From Gammaproteobacteria bacterium (lineage in GTDB: Bacteria; Pseudomonadota; Gammaproteobacteria; Pseudomonadales; Azotimanducaceae), in contig JAPOWH010000010.1 of the NCBI GenBank assembly GCA_026707735.1, positions 275,315 to 339,314 on the forward strand: a stretch of 64,000 bases of DNA. The letters run 5' to 3'. This document shows positions 56,808 to 64,000 of this stretch, in pieces. Below the pieces are notes generated by a model. That model made no database searches and was not told the DNA's origin. It worked only from the letters and a program-made list of their open reading frames with translations. Within the stretch, counting starts at the first letter, position 1. Every line of letters starts with the position of its first letter. The translations under genes were made by a program, and so were the position numbers.

Positions 56808-56952
56808 TACCGGCAGCTCGGCCACAGGCACCAGCAATTCTCGAGTGTGCATCAGCAACGTAGTGCCTACACCTCTGTGGCTATTTCATTGAAGTTCGCA
56901 TTGGAATACTATGCGTAGAGGATGGTGCTAACAAACAGAGAATCAGGATTTC

Positions 56953-57591
56953 TTGTCGGTGAATTGGTTCAGGCTCCACAGTGGTAGATCGCGTGGCGGT
57001 ACACCCTTAAACTTGCTTCGCCGCATTTGCTATGGATGTCGGTTCCTAATTGCATGTCTCATACTGTGCACAGGTGTTGTTCTGAGCGAGGAAACCGAAC
57101 TTGAGTCTGAGCCGGGCAGTGACGACAAATCCTCAGAGGAACCAGACGCAGAAACCGAAACCGAAGACGAACAGTCCCTCGATGAATCAGACTCGGCCGC
57201 GCAAAAAGATCACATCTTCGATAGCTTAGCGGACATATTGGCCTACGAGTCCTCGGACGATGACTACAAGCTAACAAAGCGATGCATTGACCGGCGCGAG
57301 GTGGAAGACTACGACATCCTCAATCAACGGTTCATCGTAGTTCAAATGCGCAAGGACGAGGAAAAGTACTTGATTCAGTTGCCAAGAAAATGCGTCGGCC
57401 TGACGAAAGGAGCTCTGTTGAGTTTTGATGTGCGGCGTAGTGGTACGCTTCGCATGTGCGCCAACGACTCAATCCGCGCGAGCATTGGGACGGAGTGGGG
57501 CCCGCCATGCCGAATTCCAGGATTCGAACCTGTCAACGACGTCCAACTCGAGCAGCTGACTCGAGGACTCTACTCAGGCCGAGTCGAGTGA
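56953..57591 (+). CDS. DUF6491-like exported protein with acidic linker
   Basis: 212 residues from TTG 56953; GTG 56959 is also possible. An N-terminal hydrophobic stretch (C-R-F-L-I-A-C-L-I-L-C-T-G-V-V-L-S) is a signal or anchor. A low-complexity acidic linker of about 50 residues follows, then a DUF6491-type domain: C-I-D-R-R-E-V-E-D-Y, L-P-R-K-C-V-G-L, L-R-M-C-A-N-D-S-I and a closing P-C-R-I-P-G-F-E-P-V. Four cysteines in the domain could form two disulfides in the periplasm. Function unknown. Confidence 0.7.
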   Translation: MSVNWFRLHSGRSRGGTPLNLLRRICYGCRFLIACLILCTGVVLSEETELESEPGSDDKSSEEPDAETETEDEQSLDESDSAAQKDHIFDSLADILAYESSDDDYKLTKRCIDRREVEDYDILNQRFIVVQMRKDEEKYLIQLPRKCVGLTKGALLSFDVRRSGTLRMCANDSIRASIGTEWGPPCRIPGFEPVNDVQLEQLTRGLYSGRVE

Positions 57592-57601
57592 AGCAAGTTA
57601 A

Positions 57602-57631
57602 TTGCCTTATTTGCAGTGATGCTTGTATAAT
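57602..57631 (+). promoter_or_regulatory. sigma70-like promoter upstream of the MerR-TPR gene
   Basis: TTGCCT (57602-57607), 18-bp spacer, TATAAT (57626-57631, perfect -10). It starts 11 bases after the DUF6491 stop codon. The predicted transcript begins about 57638, leaving a leader of about 95 bases before ATG 57734. Confidence 0.6.
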
Positions 57632-57648
57632 TTGTTAGTGCGCAAAAA

Positions 57649-57679
57649 CTTGAACATTAGTTCAGGATCAATGTTCAAG
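57649..57679 (+). promoter_or_regulatory. 9-bp inverted repeat in the MerR-TPR leader, possible autoregulatory operator
   Basis: CTTGAACAT (57649-57657) and ATGTTCAAG (57671-57679) are perfect inverted arms with a 13-base centre, placed just downstream of the predicted transcription start. A dimeric regulator bound here would block elongation or initiation; the RNA could also fold as a hairpin. Confidence 0.45.
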
Positions 57680-57733
57680 ACGGTCATGCTGTGACATTTG
57701 CGACGTGCAGTCAAGGCGATAGTGGGATCTAGG

Positions 57734-58639
57734 ATGGAAAACAATCGCGGTACCGCATTCTCAGAGTCGATCAAACCTGAAGTAACTACGCTAAAAGCGG
57801 CTGCGAAGCTTACTTCTCTCACCGAACGACAAGTACGGAACATCATTAGTAAAGGGCTGGTATCTCCTCGGCGAGGTGCAGGACATCGTTATGAGTTCTC
57901 ATTTCAAGATCTTCTAGTTCTTCGAAGAATTAGCGCGTTGTCGCGAAACTCCGTTTCAATGAGAAAGATCCTGAAGAACATCTCGATATTGCAAGCCAGT
58001 GAATCCGTACAGCCATTGTCTGCGGTAAACATCCAAACGAATGGATCGGAGATTGTTGTTCGAGAACGAAATGCGCTTTGGAACCCAGAGACTGGGCAAA
58101 CGATGCTAAATTTCGATGCCGCGGAAGAGTCAACAGACGCGAATGTGCACGAAATCGCGCGGAAAGCCGACGAATCCGATTTTCTCGCTCAGGATTTGGA
58201 GCGACGTATTGAACAGGGTGGACTTGCAAGTGAAGATTGGTACCAAATCGGTGTTGACTTGGAATCCCTCGACGACTCTGAGCGAGCCTGCAACGCCTAT
58301 CGACAAGCTATTCGTCTTGATGAGTCAAATGTAAACGCATATCTCAACTTGGGGCGTTTGCTGCAACTGAACGACAAGTTGCCGGACGCCAAACGCCTTT
58401 ACGAGAAAGCCCTACAAGTAGCGCCCGATAGCGAATTGGCGAGCTACAACCTAGGTACGATTTTCGATACGCTGGACGAGTTCGAACTTGCCATCAAGTA
58501 TTACCGCCGTGCTCCAAACATGGCGCCCGCACACAACAACCTTTCGCGCATATACGAACTGCTAGGAGACGAAATCTCGGCCCGCCGACATTTCAAACGT
58601 TCAAAGGAACTAGAGGATCGGTTCAGCGGGAGCTACTAG
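57734..58639 (+). CDS. MerR-type DNA-binding regulator fused to TPR repeats
   Basis: 301 residues from ATG 57734; a TTG at 57698 would add 12. Residues of about 15-75 form a MerR-like winged helix: T-E-R-Q-V-R-N-I-I-S-K-G-L-V-S-P, R-G-A-G-H-R-Y-E-F and D-L-L-V-L-R-R-I. Residues of about 165-295 are tetratricopeptide repeats (A-Y-R-Q-A-I-R-L-D, A-Y-L-N-L-G-R-L-L, Y-E-K-A-L-Q-V-A-P-D-S, S-Y-N-L-G-T-I-F). The TPR part takes the place of the usual effector-binding domain and should bind a protein or form oligomers. The inverted repeat in its leader is a natural candidate target. Confidence 0.8.
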   Translation: MENNRGTAFSESIKPEVTTLKAAAKLTSLTERQVRNIISKGLVSPRRGAGHRYEFSFQDLLVLRRISALSRNSVSMRKILKNISILQASESVQPLSAVNIQTNGSEIVVRERNALWNPETGQTMLNFDAAEESTDANVHEIARKADESDFLAQDLERRIEQGGLASEDWYQIGVDLESLDDSERACNAYRQAIRLDESNVNAYLNLGRLLQLNDKLPDAKRLYEKALQVAPDSELASYNLGTIFDTLDEFELAIKYYRRAPNMAPAHNNLSRIYELLGDEISARRHFKRSKELEDRFSGSY

Positions 58640-58737
58640 AGCCGAGCCCGCTCGATATTTTCTGTTCACGCGGTTGTACCGCAAGCTTTGTTAGTCCAAT
58701 CAGCTAGAGCAGGAGCGAGTCCCAGCACATTTGCTTC

Positions 58738-59784
58738 GTGGCAGGTGGATTGGTCAAGCATAATGGGGAAGAGTCGGCAGCCGAACCACTAATGAACGAG
58801 TACAACCAGGGACATGCTTCTGGCCAGCCGATTGGCGACCGGGTGGAAGTCAGAGAAACTCGAATCTACAAAGACCCTCTGGAACTTGCGGGCAATGGAA
58901 GCGTTACAAGTGACGATGTAGCACACTTCGTAGAACAGGGATTCCTTGTCAAACGCAAGCTCGTCAAGGACATGTCGGCGCTTAGCAGAGCCATCGATCT
59001 GCTCTGGGAGAACGTGCCCCGCAACATACTTGCGCGCGACGATCCTTCAACTTGGGTCGACTCACCTCATGAGAAGTGGGTGGAGCAAGACGTTGATCGC
59101 ATAGGTAGGTTGTATCGCGGCAACTGGAAGATGCGTTCGCGAGGCAGTGGTGGGCTTGGAACACAATCGTTTCTAGTGGACACAATCGCCAATTGCCCGG
59201 CGGTTACCAAAGTTGCGAAAGCGCTGCTTGGATCGGAAGTAGAGCCAGCTAGACGCGTCAGAGGAGTCTATGCCGTTTTTCCCAAACCGCCCAGCGAGCG
59301 TTGGAAACTTGGTCCTCACGGCGACTACATGGCATCGCAGTTGTCGGCGATGGTGTTGGCGGACGACATACCTCCTCACTGCGGCGGGTTCGCCGTCTGG
59401 CCTGGTTCTCACAGTCGTTTGCATTGCTGCTGGGATAACGTTCACGGTAGCACCATTACCGGCTCCAACGTGCAGGACTATCCCAGAGTGAGGGATCAAA
59501 TCCTCATGGACACGACCCCGGTCGAATTCTCTGGAAAAGCTGGCGATGTTGTTTTTTGGCACCCAAGATTGCTTCACTCTGCTGGAGTGAATTGTTCGGC
59601 TGAGGAAGGCACCCCAATCGTTCGAGTGCTGATTCCCTGCGACTACCAGCGGGCTGGACTATCCTACTACGACGACTTGGAGTTTGGTCCCGGACCAATG
59701 TACCAATATTGGGTCGATACTCGGAACTTTCGAGAGGACGTTCGCGCGACACCGTCGAACATGTGGAGCGATTGGAACGTCTAG
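58738..59784 (+). CDS. phytanoyl-CoA dioxygenase (PhyH) family oxygenase, second copy
   Basis: 348 residues from GTG 58738; ATG 58792 is an alternative. Metal ligands H194 and D196 in G-P-H-G-D-Y, with the distal His H280 in H-P-R-L-L-H-S-A-G-V-N; a likely 2-oxoglutarate Arg in I-V-R-V-L-I-P near 296. W-P-G-S-H-S-R-L-H lies between. It is not closely similar to the PhyH protein at 49662-50840. An Fe(II)/2-oxoglutarate hydroxylase of unknown substrate; it stands alone between a regulator and a DUF418 gene. Confidence 0.82.
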   Translation: MAGGLVKHNGEESAAEPLMNEYNQGHASGQPIGDRVEVRETRIYKDPLELAGNGSVTSDDVAHFVEQGFLVKRKLVKDMSALSRAIDLLWENVPRNILARDDPSTWVDSPHEKWVEQDVDRIGRLYRGNWKMRSRGSGGLGTQSFLVDTIANCPAVTKVAKALLGSEVEPARRVRGVYAVFPKPPSERWKLGPHGDYMASQLSAMVLADDIPPHCGGFAVWPGSHSRLHCCWDNVHGSTITGSNVQDYPRVRDQILMDTTPVEFSGKAGDVVFWHPRLLHSAGVNCSAEEGTPIVRVLIPCDYQRAGLSYYDDLEFGPGPMYQYWVDTRNFREDVRATPSNMWSDWNV

Positions 59785-59860
59785 ATATTCACGGAATTCG
59801 AATGAGAGCCAACGCGGCTATTTCGAGTGTCGTTTCGCACACTATCTGATGGAAGGATGA

Positions 59861-61168
59861 ATGAGCGCTGAGGAATTGAATATTCGGACTGACTCCGAGG
59901 TGTCTGGCACACAGAGCGCGCTGGGACCTGTCGAAAGAGGCGAACGCATAGATTCGATCGACGTCTTGCGCGGCGTCGCGGTGCTTGGGATTCTGACAAT
60001 CAATATTTTCCTATTCGGACTTCCCGCAGAATTGGGCAAGAGCCCCGTTTTGTTCATCGGCGACGGAGTTGCAAATCTAACCACTTATTTCATTGCCTTC
60101 ATAGCCTTTGAAGGCTCGCAGCGCGCCATTTTTTCTATGTTATTCGGCGCAGGCATTGTCATATTCACTTCACGAATGCTCAATAGTGAGAGGGCGCAGT
60201 TTGCCAAGCGTATCTACTATCGGAGAACGTGGTGGCTGATCGTTTTTGGGTTGGTCGACGCGTACCTGCTGTTGTGGCTCGGCGACATATTGTTCCTTTA
60301 TGGTGTGGTCGGCCTCGTGCTTTACTTTGCACGAGATTGGACCCCTCGCAGACTGCTTCTGATTGCAGGCGTGATCTTGCTGGTGCTTTGCCTTGTTCGC
60401 CTGGGGATCTCCGCGTTATATGGTTTTGCGAAATCTATTGCCGATGACCCCGTTCGAGCGGCGATGTATGGAATGGACGAGAGCGTGCTCGATTCGATTC
60501 GTCCGCCCAGCGCTGAAGTATTGAATGAGTCGATCGCTACGAGAGGGGGCGGATACCTTTCAGCGTTCGGTGAGAACGCCTTCTATTCCTTAAAGTCGCA
60601 GACACTCAACACAATTCTGATGTTGTTTTGGGATGCCTTGGCGCTCATGATGATTGGGATGGCTCTGTTCAAGATGAAGGTGTTCAGTGCGTTCTACTCC
60701 GCCAAGGTCTACGTTTTAATGACGGTCTTGGGTCTTGGAGTCGGCTACTTTGTAAATTGGTGGGAGGTCCACGATACCGCTCAAATGGATATTTACGTTC
60801 CCTATTTTGAGTGGACCTATGACATTGGACGGATAGCCAATGCCTTGGGCTATGTCGGGCTTGTAATGTTGATTTGCAAACTGCAAATATTGCCCATGTT
60901 GCGATCATGTCTAGCCGCCGTCGGTCGCATGGCTCTCTCCAACTACGTTATGCAGACAATCATTTGCAACACCATGTTTGTAGTTTTCGGGCTATTCGGT
61001 ACGTTTGATTTGGCCCAACTCTACTTGGTCGTGCTAGGCATTTGGGCAACGCAATTGATCTATAGCCCATTGTGGCTGAACCAATTCAATTACGGTCCAC
61101 TTGAGTGGTTGTGGCGCAAGTTGACCTACGCCGGTCTTGCGCAACGAACTATAACAATGCGTCAATGA
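59861..61168 (+). CDS. DUF418 multi-pass membrane protein
   Basis: 435 residues from ATG with AAGGATGA upstream. Family landmarks: D-S-I-D-V-L-R-G-V-A-V-L-G-I-L-T (about 30-45), F-S-M-L-F-G-A-G-I-V-I-F (about 92-103), W-L-I-V-F-G-L-V-D-A-Y-L-L-L-W-L-G-D, and a C-terminal L-S-N-Y-V-M-Q-T-I and W-L-N-Q-F-N-Y-G-P-L-E-W-L-W-R. About ten transmembrane helices. DUF418 proteins (YeiB-like) are of unknown function, and the fold is related to membrane acyltransferases. The next gene starts one base after its stop. Confidence 0.9.
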   Translation: MSAEELNIRTDSEVSGTQSALGPVERGERIDSIDVLRGVAVLGILTINIFLFGLPAELGKSPVLFIGDGVANLTTYFIAFIAFEGSQRAIFSMLFGAGIVIFTSRMLNSERAQFAKRIYYRRTWWLIVFGLVDAYLLLWLGDILFLYGVVGLVLYFARDWTPRRLLLIAGVILLVLCLVRLGISALYGFAKSIADDPVRAAMYGMDESVLDSIRPPSAEVLNESIATRGGGYLSAFGENAFYSLKSQTLNTILMLFWDALALMMIGMALFKMKVFSAFYSAKVYVLMTVLGLGVGYFVNWWEVHDTAQMDIYVPYFEWTYDIGRIANALGYVGLVMLICKLQILPMLRSCLAAVGRMALSNYVMQTIICNTMFVVFGLFGTFDLAQLYLVVLGIWATQLIYSPLWLNQFNYGPLEWLWRKLTYAGLAQRTITMRQ

Positions 61169-61169
61169 T

Positions 61170-62312
61170 TTGCGGACTTTAGCGAAAGTGGCGCGGGGCT
61201 ACCAGAAGATTTGTGAAGCTATAGCTCAAAACGATATCGCCTCTGTAAAGACCGAGTTAGCCGCTAACCCACAAATTGCCGCACATTGGAAGCCTTTGTG
61301 CGATGCAGCATTCCATGGCAACGTTGCTAGCATCGAATTGCTTCTTGACGCAGGTGCCGATCCCAATCAAAAGTCCGGTACGGCATCGCGCCACACGCCG
61401 CTCACTCGAGTGGCTCAATACCACAAGACGATTCCCAGGCACGAGCGGCATGTTGAAGCGATGAAGCTGCTCCTGGATCGTGGCGCAAATCCAAGCGTTC
61501 CAGCGGGACCACTTAACGTATCGCCCGTCGTGTATTCGACAGTTGGCCCGCAGATAGCCTTCACTGATGTCCTTAGAGACCACGGAGGGGCAGGTGACAT
61601 TTTTGCGGCCGCCGCGCTGAATGATCTAGGCGCGATCAAGTCTTTCCTGGAGAATTCCAAGTCTTCTGACTTGATCGATCACCTCAATCGCACTCCCCTG
61701 CATTTCGTTTGTCTCTCGGGCATGTGGCGACAAGGCGCCTCCACGCAGTCGATAGCGTGTGCAGAAATCTTGTTAGAGCATGGAGTCGCAATCGATGCCA
61801 TGCAGGAGATACCCGATGCCGGAGAAGTGTTCCACGCCAATGCATTGTGGTATGCAGTTGCTTACTCGCAGAACATCGATCTGATCGATTATCTATTGAA
61901 TCTCGGATCGACTCCACAGCCATCGGCGTTCGCTGCGACGTATGGGGGCGATGATCAAATCATTGAGCTGCTTCACAAGCATGGAGTCGATTGGAATGCG
62001 AAGTTTGGCGGCTACACGCCACTGCAAGAATTGCTCAACTACCGAAAAACCAAGCTGATTAAGTGGTTGCTTGATCATGGAGCCAGTGTTAACGAGAGGG
62101 ATCCAGACGGACGCACCGCACTTCACATTGCGGCGATGCGAGGACTAAAGTCAGATTCCTTGCAAGCGCTCTTAGACCATGGAGCCGATCCGAAATTGAA
62201 GGATCCGGACGGCAATACTCCCATGGATCTCGCGGTTGCAAATAACAGACTTGCGGCGGCCGAGTTCTTGCGAACTCACACGCGACATGCCGAGAATTCT
62301 CAGCCAGATTAG
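61170..62312 (+). CDS. ankyrin-repeat protein, second copy
   Basis: 380 residues from TTG at 61170, one base after the DUF418 stop. At least six ankyrin repeats, clear at about 45-70 (L-C-D-A-A-F-H-G-N-V-A-S-I-E-L-L-L, A-D-P-N), 95-115, 168-205 (R-T-P-L-H-F-V-C), 265-300 and 315-360 (R-T-A-L-H-I-A-A-M-R-G, A-D-P-K-L-K-D-P-D-G-N-T). No signal peptide or enzymatic domain. The tight spacing suggests translational coupling with DUF418. Its stop interlocks with that of feoB. Confidence 0.88.
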   Translation: MRTLAKVARGYQKICEAIAQNDIASVKTELAANPQIAAHWKPLCDAAFHGNVASIELLLDAGADPNQKSGTASRHTPLTRVAQYHKTIPRHERHVEAMKLLLDRGANPSVPAGPLNVSPVVYSTVGPQIAFTDVLRDHGGAGDIFAAAALNDLGAIKSFLENSKSSDLIDHLNRTPLHFVCLSGMWRQGASTQSIACAEILLEHGVAIDAMQEIPDAGEVFHANALWYAVAYSQNIDLIDYLLNLGSTPQPSAFAATYGGDDQIIELLHKHGVDWNAKFGGYTPLQELLNYRKTKLIKWLLDHGASVNERDPDGRTALHIAAMRGLKSDSLQALLDHGADPKLKDPDGNTPMDLAVANNRLAAAEFLRTHTRHAENSQPD

Positions 62313-64000
62313 GAATGAGCTTGAGTGACGCGGATCAGGCGATCCTCGCTTGGGGCTTTCTTGCGTCCCCAAAATATGAGCAATGTGAAGACCACGCACG
62401 TACCAGCGATCGTAATGCCAAGAGTGAGCAATGATTGAAGTGGCTGCGAACCGAGCATGCCAATTTGATAGCAAACAACAGCCGCAGAATAAGCTATGAC
62501 AAGACTCCACCCCGCGCTAAAGGTAGCCCAGAAAGCCCCAATCTCCTTGTAGATTACTCCTATTGTCGCCACGCATGGCATGTAGAGCAAGACGAATACC
62601 AGATAGCTAAACGCGCCAAGTTGCCCGTGAAACAGGGCTTTCATAGCCATGATGGTATTCACCTCCACCTGATGGGTCGATGCAGCTTGTTCTTCGTTTG
62701 TCGCGTCCTCGATTCTCAACCCCAACGGATCGGCCAAGGATTCCCCTAACTCGGAGAAATTTGCTGGAACCGATGTGAATGCTGAAGTAACGGTCTCTAT
62801 AAAGTCGAACGATTCATCTTCTTCTGTATCCGCTGTGTACAAAGCGTCCAGTGTGCCCACGACGACTTCCTTTGCGAAAAAGCCGGTGAAAATGCCCACA
62901 GTCGCCATCCAGTTCTCCTTGTCGATTCCCATTGGATGAAAAATTGGGGTAATGGTGCGTCCAATGGCGGAGAGCACTGAGTTCTCCTTGTTTTCGTTGC
63001 CGACTGATCCGTCGGTGCCAATGGTGCTGACCATGTTCAAGACAATTACTACGAGGACGATCGCTTTTCCGGCTCTAAGCACAAATCCCTTCAATCGATG
63101 CCATGTGTGAGTAAGCAAACCACGTAGGGATGGCAAGTGGTAGCGAGGCAGCTCGTGGGCAAACGACTGTGAAGTGTGGGGTACTAGATGCTTGCGGACA
63201 ACCCATGCGGAGCCAAGTGCTACGAATATGCCGAGTAGATAGAGCGCGAAAACGACGTTTTGTCCGTTTGTCGGGAAAAACGCTGCTGCAAATAACGCGT
63301 AGACGGTAAGTCGAGCGCCACATGACATGAACGGGGCCATGATTGTGGTCAAGACTCGGTCAGGGCGATTGTCGAGGCTTCTAATACCCATGACGGAGGG
63401 AATATTGCAGCCAAATCCAACAATGAGCGGTACGAACGCTTTCCCAGGCAACCCAAGCTTGTGCATAGGCTTGTCGAGGATAAACGCAATGCGCCCCATG
63501 TAGCCGCTGTCTTCCAATAGAGTCAAGAACAGGAACAACATTCCAATGACTGGAATGAAGGTTGCAACGAGTTGAACTCCACCACCAACGCCGTCGCAAA
63601 TAAACGCCATCAACCATGAGGGTGTGCCAATCGCAGACAAGAGTTGCCTCGGTCCTTCGACGAAGAGTGCGCTTCCCAAAAGATCGAAGAAGTCAATAAA
63701 TGCCGATCCGACATTTATAGACACGAAGAACATCAAATACATGACGCAAAGAAAAATCGGAAACGCCATTACACGATTGAGAGCGAGTCGATCAATGAGA
63801 TCCGTGAGGCGCGCCTTTTCTTTGGATTGAGAAATTGCCTGAGCTACAACGTGGTCCACGAATTCGTAGCGTGCTGCCTCCGATCCATGTACAACGGCTG
63901 GAGGCTCACGCACAATTGCCAATGCTGCGCAGAGATCAGCAATTCCCTTGTTTCGCTTCGCTGTAACAGGTATTACTGGGCACCCTAGTTTCTCGCGAAG
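62309..64000 (-). CDS. feoB: Fe(II) transporter FeoB, partial (N-terminal G domain off window)
   Basis: The frame is open at base 64000, so the GTPase domain lies mostly outside; the visible part starts inside it (L-G-C-P-V-I-P-V-T-A-K-R-N-K-G-I). The membrane part is complete: V-G-F-G-C-N-I-P-S-V-M-G and M-A-P-F-M-S-C-G-A-R-L form the first Gate motif with its conserved cysteines, F-F-A-K-E-V-V-V-G-T-L the second, and L-L-Y-M-P-C-V-A-T-I-G-V the last conserved block. FeoB imports ferrous iron in a GTP-dependent manner. No feoC is seen downstream; feoA would be upstream, outside the window. About 564 residues are visible. Confidence 0.95.
   Translation of the reverse strand, partial: LREKLGCPVIPVTAKRNKGIADLCAALAIVREPPAVVHGSEAARYEFVDHVVAQAISQSKEKARLTDLIDRLALNRVMAFPIFLCVMYLMFFVSINVGSAFIDFFDLLGSALFVEGPRQLLSAIGTPSWLMAFICDGVGGGVQLVATFIPVIGMLFLFLTLLEDSGYMGRIAFILDKPMHKLGLPGKAFVPLIVGFGCNIPSVMGIRSLDNRPDRVLTTIMAPFMSCGARLTVYALFAAAFFPTNGQNVVFALYLLGIFVALGSAWVVRKHLVPHTSQSFAHELPRYHLPSLRGLLTHTWHRLKGFVLRAGKAIVLVVIVLNMVSTIGTDGSVGNENKENSVLSAIGRTITPIFHPMGIDKENWMATVGIFTGFFAKEVVVGTLDALYTADTEEDESFDFIETVTSAFTSVPANFSELGESLADPLGLRIEDATNEEQAASTHQVEVNTIMAMKALFHGQLGAFSYLVFVLLYMPCVATIGVIYKEIGAFWATFSAGWSLVIAYSAAVVCYQIGMLGSQPLQSLLTLGITIAGTCVVFTLLIFWGRKKAPSEDRLIRVTQAHS

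Noticed and set aside
57505..57535. tRNA-like T-arm (GGTTCGAATCC) on the minus strand
   Set aside because: It lies inside the DUF6491 coding region (R-I-P-G-F-E-P-V), and no acceptor, D-arm or anticodon arm can be built around it.
1..64000. CRISPR array, insertion sequence, prophage or integrated element
   Set aside because: No regularly spaced repeats, transposase, integrase or phage structural gene was found, and the tRNA-Met is not flanked by an attachment-type repeat that I can see.

Overview
The window reads as one contiguous chromosomal segment of a gammaproteobacterium with roughly balanced base composition. The clues are cmoA-cmoB, a YccA-type BI-1 protein, convergent ppk1 and ppx, an elongator tRNA-Met with encoded CCA, FeoB, DUF2799 lipoproteins, RND pumps and a TonB-dependent receptor. 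I see no insertion sequence, phage module, CRISPR array, plasmid gene or rRNA. The gene mix (two phytanoyl-CoA-dioxygenase-like proteins, CaiB/BaiF transferase, acyl-CoA dehydrogenase, epoxide-hydrolase-like protein, tricarballylate-type flavoprotein, LLM flavin monooxygenase, bifunctional PutA) resembles the catabolic genomes of marine or host-associated gammaproteobacteria. I cannot name the genus. Both ends cut through genes: a BtaA/DUF3419-type methyltransferase-fold gene on the left and feoB on the right.

Layout. 0-5.4 kb: partial btaA-like gene, then an RND permease with its membrane-fusion partner. 5.5-7.5 kb: tRNA-Met and two DUF2799 lipoprotein paralogues. 7.7-14.4 kb: flavoprotein dehydrogenase, LLM oxidoreductase, PutA, YccA-like protein. 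14.4-18.1 kb: a leftward operon of a two-module VOC protein, a CbbQ/NorQ-type MoxR ATPase and a CbbO/NorD-type VWA protein. 18.5-24.3 kb: esterase, a small unknown protein, second RND pump. 24.7-28.6 kb: Smr protein, acyl-CoA dehydrogenase, small membrane protein, cmoA-cmoB. 28.6-32.2 kb: polyphosphate kinase facing exopolyphosphatase. 32.6-39.4 kb: a giant ABC-permease/M1-peptidase-like/golvesin-like protein, EEP nuclease, winged-helix methyltransferase, ankyrin protein. 39.4-40.5 kb: a candidate selenoprotein of the AhpD type. 40.8-49.4 kb: TonB-dependent receptor, then a GldA / GldF-GldG fusion / DUF4340 operon and a HIT protein. 49.7-54.5 kb: a PhyH gene divergent from a four-gene cluster of two diiron-oxidase paralogues and two SCP2-like proteins, then FmdB. 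54.5-64 kb: epoxide-hydrolase-like protein, CoA transferase, DUF6491, MerR-TPR regulator, second PhyH, DUF418, ankyrin protein, feoB.

Two items stand out. First, 39439-40512 is one reading frame with an in-frame TGA placed where an AhpD-type CxxC motif would have its second cysteine (C-F-Y-U-T-S-S-H). A 7-bp perfect hairpin starts four bases after the TGA. This is the signature of a bacterial selenoprotein. Second, 51042-54123 encodes a complete-looking diiron oxidase (E130/E132, E164xxH167, E214, E244xxH247) followed by a paralogue that has lost the aligned ligands I could check, then two distantly related SCP2-like proteins with 1-nt spacing and an ATGA overlap. This is an active/inactive subunit layout like the alpha/beta subunits of bacterial multicomponent monooxygenases, coupled to possible lipid-binding proteins. 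I know of no described system with this composition.

The genome is compact: many ATGA start-stop overlaps, and four of the convergent gene pairs overlap by exactly the four bases of their interlocked stop codons.
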